In this document: piece after piece, positions 59,421-64,000 of the stretch
How the letters are laid out: each line of letters opens with the position of its first letter
How positions within the stretch are numbered: the first letter of the stretch is position 1
Assembly (NCBI GenBank): GCA_018340375.1
Contig: JAFFJZ010000039.1
Coordinates: 1,798,001 to 1,862,000 of the forward strand
Length of the DNA stretch: 64,000 bases
Origin: Gonatopus flavifemur
Taxonomy: Eukaryota; Arthropoda; Insecta; Hymenoptera; Dryinidae
Reading direction: 5' to 3'
The notes under the pieces: generated by a model
Seen by the model: the letters and a program-made list of their open reading frames with translations, nothing else
Databases searched by the model: none
What the model was told of the DNA's origin: nothing
Translations under genes and position numbers: made by a program

Positions 59421-59581
59421 CAAATGTTTTCCAGAACCAATTTTCAGACAGGGAATTCCTTCGAAGTAATCATAAACATTTGTAGTTTGCAGTAGGTTCT
59501 TCCTTAATTCAAATGTACCTTTCCATAAGGCAGGAACTTGTCCCCATGGGTCGCAGTGAGTTTTGAGCGGATCAATTTTCT
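59421..59581 (-). pseudogene. multi-exon gene relic, internal exon
   Basis: KIDPLKTHCDPWGQVPALWK, then GTFELRKNLLQTTNVYDYFE and GIPCLKIGSGKHL, ended by donor GTACAG (59415-59420). The W-x-T-x2-x-R...G-P-L...G...L pattern is the conserved middle of the family. The right boundary is uncertain, because the nearest good acceptor (TTTCCAG) would put a stop in frame. Confidence 0.5.
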
Positions 59582-59609
59582 CTCAAACTGGAAATGTCAC
59601 ATATATGAA

Positions 59610-59717
59610 CCCACACAGCACAGGAGTTCAAAAAGAATTCTTGAGAATTCATAATGAGTTCTTTGAATCCCAGTTGAACTCTTGATGAATTCTTCCTGAA
59701 CTGGTGTGCTGTATGGG
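59610..59717. mobile_element. hairpin MITE with CCCACACAGCA ends, AA duplication
   Basis: CCCACACAGCACAGGAGTTC to GAACTGGTGTGCTGTATGGG, 108 bp, AA on both sides (59608-59609, 59718-59719). Third small member of the CCC-end family, here inside an intron. Confidence 0.7.
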
Positions 59718-60109
59718 AATGGCATAAATTCTTTTGGCAAGACGCGAATCTTATATTATTCTTGTAAAAAAGGGGAATAATGAATTGGAAACGGCTATGA
59801 ATCATGATAATTTTTCAAATTGTACATGCAAAATTATATATTTGTGTTATTGAAAATTCACAAAATGGGAACATGCGGACTAAGACAGTGTGTAGTGATT
59901 TTATTTCAATGCGAATGACAGCATATAGACAGAATATATTGTCGAATAATTCACATTATGAGACAAAAATAGATTTTTCTCTTATGATGTGAATTATTTG
60001 ACAATATATTTTGTAAAAATTTCCATTTTCAAGGCTCAAAGCGACGCGTTGTCCTCCTGTACGGTGAATTTCTTCATTTTCTTTCTTCCGTGTCCCTCAC
60101 TATCCCAGA

Positions 60110-60229
60110 AGTTCGCGAGTTTTGCTTTCTCAACTGCTCTTTGACATAATTGTAAATCTCCCATAATTTCCCTGACGTAGCAACTTCAAAATTTCCGATT
60201 CCTTGTTCAAAAGGCTCCCTATAGTGAGC
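60110..60229 (-). pseudogene. multi-exon gene relic, internal exon
   Basis: Good acceptor GATTATTTCAG. Reads AHYREPFEQGIGNFEVATSG then KLWEIYNYVKEQLRKQNSRT, with a possible donor GTGAGG near 60104-60109. The phase relation to its neighbours is not resolved. Confidence 0.4.
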
Positions 60230-60493
60230 CTGAAATAATCAGCGAGTTGATTATTGAATTAATAATACATGAGTTGTTATTTACGAGTATGCATTGATCA
60301 AATTATCTCTGATGAATAAAATTTGAAGATAAGAACAAAAACCGTAAGATGAAAATGGTTTGCTTGATATGTACATTATACTTCGCACTGATGAGATGTA
60401 TATGAATCACTATCAAGTGAATTATAAATGTATTAAGAACCTCACGAATAATCAATTATTGATATTAATGAATAATAACGAAAATATTCTTAC

Positions 60494-60671
60494 ACGAATT
60501 TTTCCACTTGTGTTCCCTGTGGAAAATTTTTGTGGCAGTGTCTAATTCTCTTTCAATAGGTATTCGAGTAAGGAGAGAACGTAAACTTTGTGTGGGGCTA
60601 TTCTCATTATCCTGGAAGAATTTGATTATGATTTCCCCTTTGGTATGGTTTTCCAAGTATCCTTTCAATCC
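60494..60671 (-). pseudogene. multi-exon gene relic, internal exon
   Basis: Acceptor TTTCTCACAG, donor GTAAGA at 60488-60493. Reads GLKGYLENHTKGEIIIKFFQ, DNENSPTQSLRSLLTRIPIE and RELDTATKIFHREHKWKNS. Looks like a helical domain of the same family. Ends one base into a codon. Confidence 0.45.
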
Positions 60672-60825
60672 CTGTGAGAAATAGAATGTTTTTATGAATG
60701 TGTTCTGAATCTTATCATGGTTTGTTTATAAATATTCTGTATTTGATATTAATTCAATCCAGATTCACATACGGAAATCTTTTAATCGTGATTATATCAA
60801 GTACACAGAAATTCTACATCCCTAC

Positions 60826-60891
60826 AGTTTCATCACATGTTTGTTCAAATTGGTTACCAGTGGTTTGATCATTGGTTGGCACCTGTTCCAA
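60826..60891 (-). pseudogene. multi-exon gene relic, short exon
   Basis: Acceptor ATATTTTCAG followed by LEQVPTNDQTTGNQFEQTCD. Donor GTAGGG is weak. Supported mainly by the acceptor and the open hydrophilic frame. Confidence 0.3.
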
Positions 60892-61196
60892 CTGAAAATA
60901 TATGAAAATGAAGCTCGCAGTAATTAATCTTTCACTGATTCAACTACTAGTCAAATTCGTGAGATTATCTGTTGGTGTCGGTTATTTCATTTTCATTTCA
61001 GAAATATATATTTCCGCACATCACAAGCATGTTTTGGATGAATTTTTACCTATGACGGTTCCGAAAAAGATTCTTCAGAGTTGTTGAGGGATTCTTTTTA
61101 AATACTACGTGTTCATAAAGAATTCATTCTGAACTATGACATCGGGAATTTTTGAAAAATTCAACGTTTAATTCAAACAGGATCCTCTGTGGACAC

Positions 61197-61358
61197 CAGT
61201 GGCGTAGTGAGCTCCTCCTCTGTCTTTGTCTTGGTCCGTTCAAACATGCGAGTTAGTGAAGGATAAGCGTGGTGCGGCCCACCTCTCTTCCGATCCTTTG
61301 ACAACTCATGTTTGAACGGAAGAAGAGGGAGACAGAGGAAGAGCTCGCTAAGCTACTG
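61197..61358. mobile_element. hairpin MITE, hAT-like CAGTGGCGTAG ends
   Basis: CAGTGGCGTAGTGAGCTC on the left, GAGCTCGCTAAGCTACTG on the right, inverted over about 55 bp (TCCGTTCAAACATG in both). CAGTGGCG ends are typical of hAT elements. The 8-bp flanks (GTGGACAC, AGGAACAC) match only partly, so the superfamily is tentative. Confidence 0.6.
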
Positions 61359-61454
61359 AGGAACACATTGCGACCAGCTTGGTGTGTGGATTTGGAATGT
61401 TTTCCTTAAATTTGAAATCATGATGATATACACAAATTTATTGAATCACCTCAA

Positions 61455-61600
61455 TATTAATGATCTTGGTATTAACGTGGGATTGTGGTGGTTGATTGTT
61501 AGATATATCTAACAGAAGCACCTTCTCGCTCTGAATGTAGTGTTCTTGGAAATTTGCTACAGGTGTTGAGATATGTCGGACAGTAGGAACAGATTGCTAT
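61455..61600 (-). pseudogene. multi-exon gene relic, upstream exon
   Basis: QSVPTVRHISTPVANFQEHY and IQSEKVLLLDISNNQPPQSH between an AG acceptor (ATTCATAG) and donor GTGATT. Open and hydrophilic. Linked to the downstream exons by position only. Confidence 0.3.
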
Positions 61601-62858
61601 GAATAACAATGAACTAAAATTCGAATTCAATTTCTTGTCATAATTTTGAAGAAGGGGATGGAAAATCAATGCCCCATTCTCAACACGACAGTACGATGGT
61701 GTTCATGTTCCGATAAAAAAACAATTAGGCACACAAACCTCTGTGAAGTTCTCTGTTGTATTCATTTTCCTGAACGTTCCATTCCATACATTCATCTCAC
61801 ACACTTTTATTTGAGAAATATAATTTTTACTCCTAGAACCATATAAAACAAATAATAACCTGTGAGATCTTCAATCAATACTCCAATCACACAAGATATT
61901 TGATGATTGAATGATTCAATTCAGTTCAAAGAATTGAATGAAAAAAATTCTGTATTTGATGTACAACGACTTCATATTTGGAAATTTTTCAAATGATATG
62001 GGGTGAATGAAATGAAGACGCCAACCCTGATGACAAAACCCGATAGAGAACGATAAAAAAGTTTTCTATCGTTTTGAATATGGACTTTGAATTCCTGATA
62101 GAGATTCTATGTCATCTTTTCGTGATTTTTTCATCTCAGTACTATCGTTTTTTATCTTCAATTCCATATACGGACTCTATCAATTCCTTTCTTGATCTCC
62201 GAAATGTATCGCCATCGTTCCCTATGTAAAATTTCGGATGAAATTATCATCATATCTTTTCGTGGAACTTCACTAAGTTCACTTTTATTGATTTATTCAG
62301 AGATGATGAAAAAAGAATAACACCCAACTTCGCTTCACTATGGTGTTTGGTAGAAAGACAATATGACACACACTCATCATTATTGTCTGGAATAACTTTG
62401 TTGGCAATAGTGAAAAGTTTCAACCTAACGGGGAACCGAACCTGCTCTACCTACCTACCTAACGTATCGGAAACTAACACCTTGCCAACGTAGCTATTCC
62501 GCACTTTAAAATTTGGAGCTCATTTGATGGAAACATTTGCTAGTGAACAGTTCCACCAGTCCCCTGGTGGTTGTGCCATGGAAGTTGACCCACTACATTC
62601 AAACCACACATTCTTCGTACTTTCACATATCGGAATTATCGCCCCAGCAAGCACGACTGCTGGTGCTTCAAAGGGCCAATGACGGCTCTGTACTGGCATT
62701 GCAGGGCCATCAGCGGCCCATTGGAACGCCGTTAATCATTGCTTGTAGGGCGCGCTGAAGAATTGTCAAAATTCATTTCCGTAAAATATAAGTGATAAAA
62801 TTGACAGTGCTTAAAATAGTGATTTCAATAAACATAACATAAAGACATAACCGTACTT
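61601..62858. other. no recognised gene; TATCG-rich repeat
   Basis: 62040-62290 holds a GATAGAGAACGATA...TCTATCG-type repeat akin to 1388-3038. 62600-62760 is GC-richer (CGGCTCTGTACTGGCATTGC) without a motif. Nothing else seen. Confidence 0.35.
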
Positions 62859-63073
62859 TTGAAATTTCTTCTTGTTTTGTATCAATTAAAACATAAAATT
62901 CTTCATAACAGTGAGAAATTAATGTGTCACGTCCTGGGTGTTGCCATTCAGGACGGCAATATTTTTAAATTCCCCTATTTATCAGTGTTGAAAGGAAGGG
63001 GTAGGATTGATGTTTCTGGATTAAGAAAGAGAGAGAAAGGCAAGTCAATAATAAGAAATCAAATCGGGTAAAA

Positions 63074-63475
63074 TCATATTTTATTCTTAGCGCCTATTTC
63101 TACAAGTTGATTATTATTAATTTGTAATTCTATAATTTCTTCAGGGGTGAATCCCTTTTCTAATAATTGCTCGTCATTTGAATATGAATAATGTTTTTCA
63201 TTTAATTTGCAAATTTCACAATCATAATATTTGATGGAGAAAGTTCTACAATTTGTACAACGATCCAGGGTATTGTGGTTTTTTAGAATCCACTCTATGA
63301 TTTTAATTACGTTAGTCCATCTATGAATCCGTCGCTTATCCTGAAGGTGGTTCCTCCGGAACTTGGGTTTCTTCACCTCCTTCTTTTTGGAAGAAGAGTG
63401 AAAATCTACACGCCTTTCTGCTAGCCTCGCTTCTGCCCATCTAATCTGTTCACACAACCGAGCGATTCTTTCCAT
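63074..63475 (-). CDS. hypothetical protein with Cys4 motif, 133 aa
   Basis: Opens with ATG at 63473-63475 and closes with TGA at 63074-63076. The N-terminus is charged and helical (MERIARLCEQIRWAEARLAE). A basic stretch (SSSKKKEVKKPKFRRN) could be a nuclear signal. The centre has CTNC, then ten residues and CEIC, a likely zinc-binding Cys4 knuckle. The C-terminus is acidic with EEIIELQINNN. I do not recognise the family. It is the only ATG-started ORF of its size in this part with motif-like structure and no visible break. It could be a small host gene, an exon of a longer one, or a TE accessory protein. Confidence 0.4.
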   Translation of the reverse strand: MERIARLCEQIRWAEARLAERRVDFHSSSKKKEVKKPKFRRNHLQDKRRIHRWTNVIKIIEWILKNHNTLDRCTNCRTFSIKYYDCEICKLNEKHYSYSNDEQLLEKGFTPEEIIELQINNNQLVEIGAKNKI

Positions 63476-64000
63476 CTATTTAATAAAAAGGAAACCATTA
63501 TTTTCAAGAAAGAAATAAAATTTTGAATTGTTTTGTGATTTCATCTTTTTGAGAATTCGAAAAGGTCTTTCTATTCTTTGGAAAAATTGATTAAGTGATA
63601 AAACCTGGTTTGAATCAATTTATCATGGGAAAATTTAATAAAAGTTTGAATTTTAAAATTTATCTTTACATTAGTTAGAATTTATTAATATTGAGTACTT
63701 TCTGTCAAATTGACTACAGTGAAGCTGAGAATTTGAAATCTATGTTTCTCTCAAAAGAAAAACTATTAGAATCAAGGAAATCCAGCGACAGCATCCAATT
63801 GGGGGAAACAAAAGAGAGAATAAAATAACAAGGGTTTGGGGATCCTAGCCTTTGAATGACTGAAAAGCGAATCCAAAGGGATCAAACAATTGTTTCCTGA
63901 ATAGAAAAGCCAATTGTTTGATAAGGACTGTATGAAAATACAGGAATTTTTAGGCTTACTTACTCTGGTTGCGATGGAGAATTGAAGTGTGTGTGAAGAC
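63476..64000. other. flank of the Cys4 ORF, nothing recognised
   Basis: AT-rich, would contain the ORF's promoter if it is real. No TATA or repeat can be assigned with confidence. Confidence 0.3.

Overview
The window reads as a stretch of AT-rich insect nuclear DNA that is almost entirely transposable elements. Several mariner lineages, a BEL/Pao retrotransposon whose primer binding site matches the 3' end of insect tRNA-Tyr, RTE-like and R1-like LINEs, a piggyBac-type MITE, a Transib/RAG1-like transposase gene and many foldback MITEs all point to an arthropod, most likely an insect. The order cannot be fixed from this sequence alone. I see no rRNA, no functional tRNA, no CRISPR array and no clearly intact conserved host gene.

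Region by region: 0-3 kb holds a dead mariner and a degenerate repeat block. 3059-6408 is a complete foldback element with long inverted arms and a perfect 9-bp target duplication. 7.2-14.4 kb holds mariner relics, a nearly intact Transib/RAG1-like transposase gene (8.49-10.6 kb), a 124-bp tandem repeat and a broken multi-copy zinc-finger protein gene (12.7-14.4 kb, minus). 14.6-19.8 kb is MITEs, repeats and a LINE relic. 19.8-22.5 kb is a 5'-truncated RTE-like LINE. 23144-27532 is duplicated almost perfectly at 35179-39566. The second copy sits inside another LINE of the same family, next to a mariner that has lost its left end. 28-31.5 kb is mostly low-repeat DNA without recognisable genes. 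31.5-34.1 kb carries the ORF1 part of an R1-like LINE.

From 42.8 to 61.6 kb the minus strand carries the wreck of two adjacent genes. One is multi-exon (exons recognisable from 61.6 to 53.5 kb). The other is a C2H2 zinc-finger gene starting 262 bp downstream. Both resemble protein families that occur in many uncharacterised copies in insect genomes. The zinc-finger gene was split by a 9.6-kb BEL/Pao element (43476-53064), which was itself invaded by a 2.56-kb foldback element (48975-51535), which carries a 419-bp MITE (50327-50745). The multi-exon gene was split inside an exon by a 3.7-kb TA-flanked element (54100-57819) containing a 287-bp tandem array, and that array was hit by another TA MITE (56173-56496). 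The insertion order can therefore be read directly.

The last 3 kb contains small repeats and one ATG-started 133-codon ORF with a Cys4 motif (63074-63475, minus) of unknown function. Exon boundaries are inferred from splice motifs and frame continuity only. Family names rest on motif recognition without database searches.
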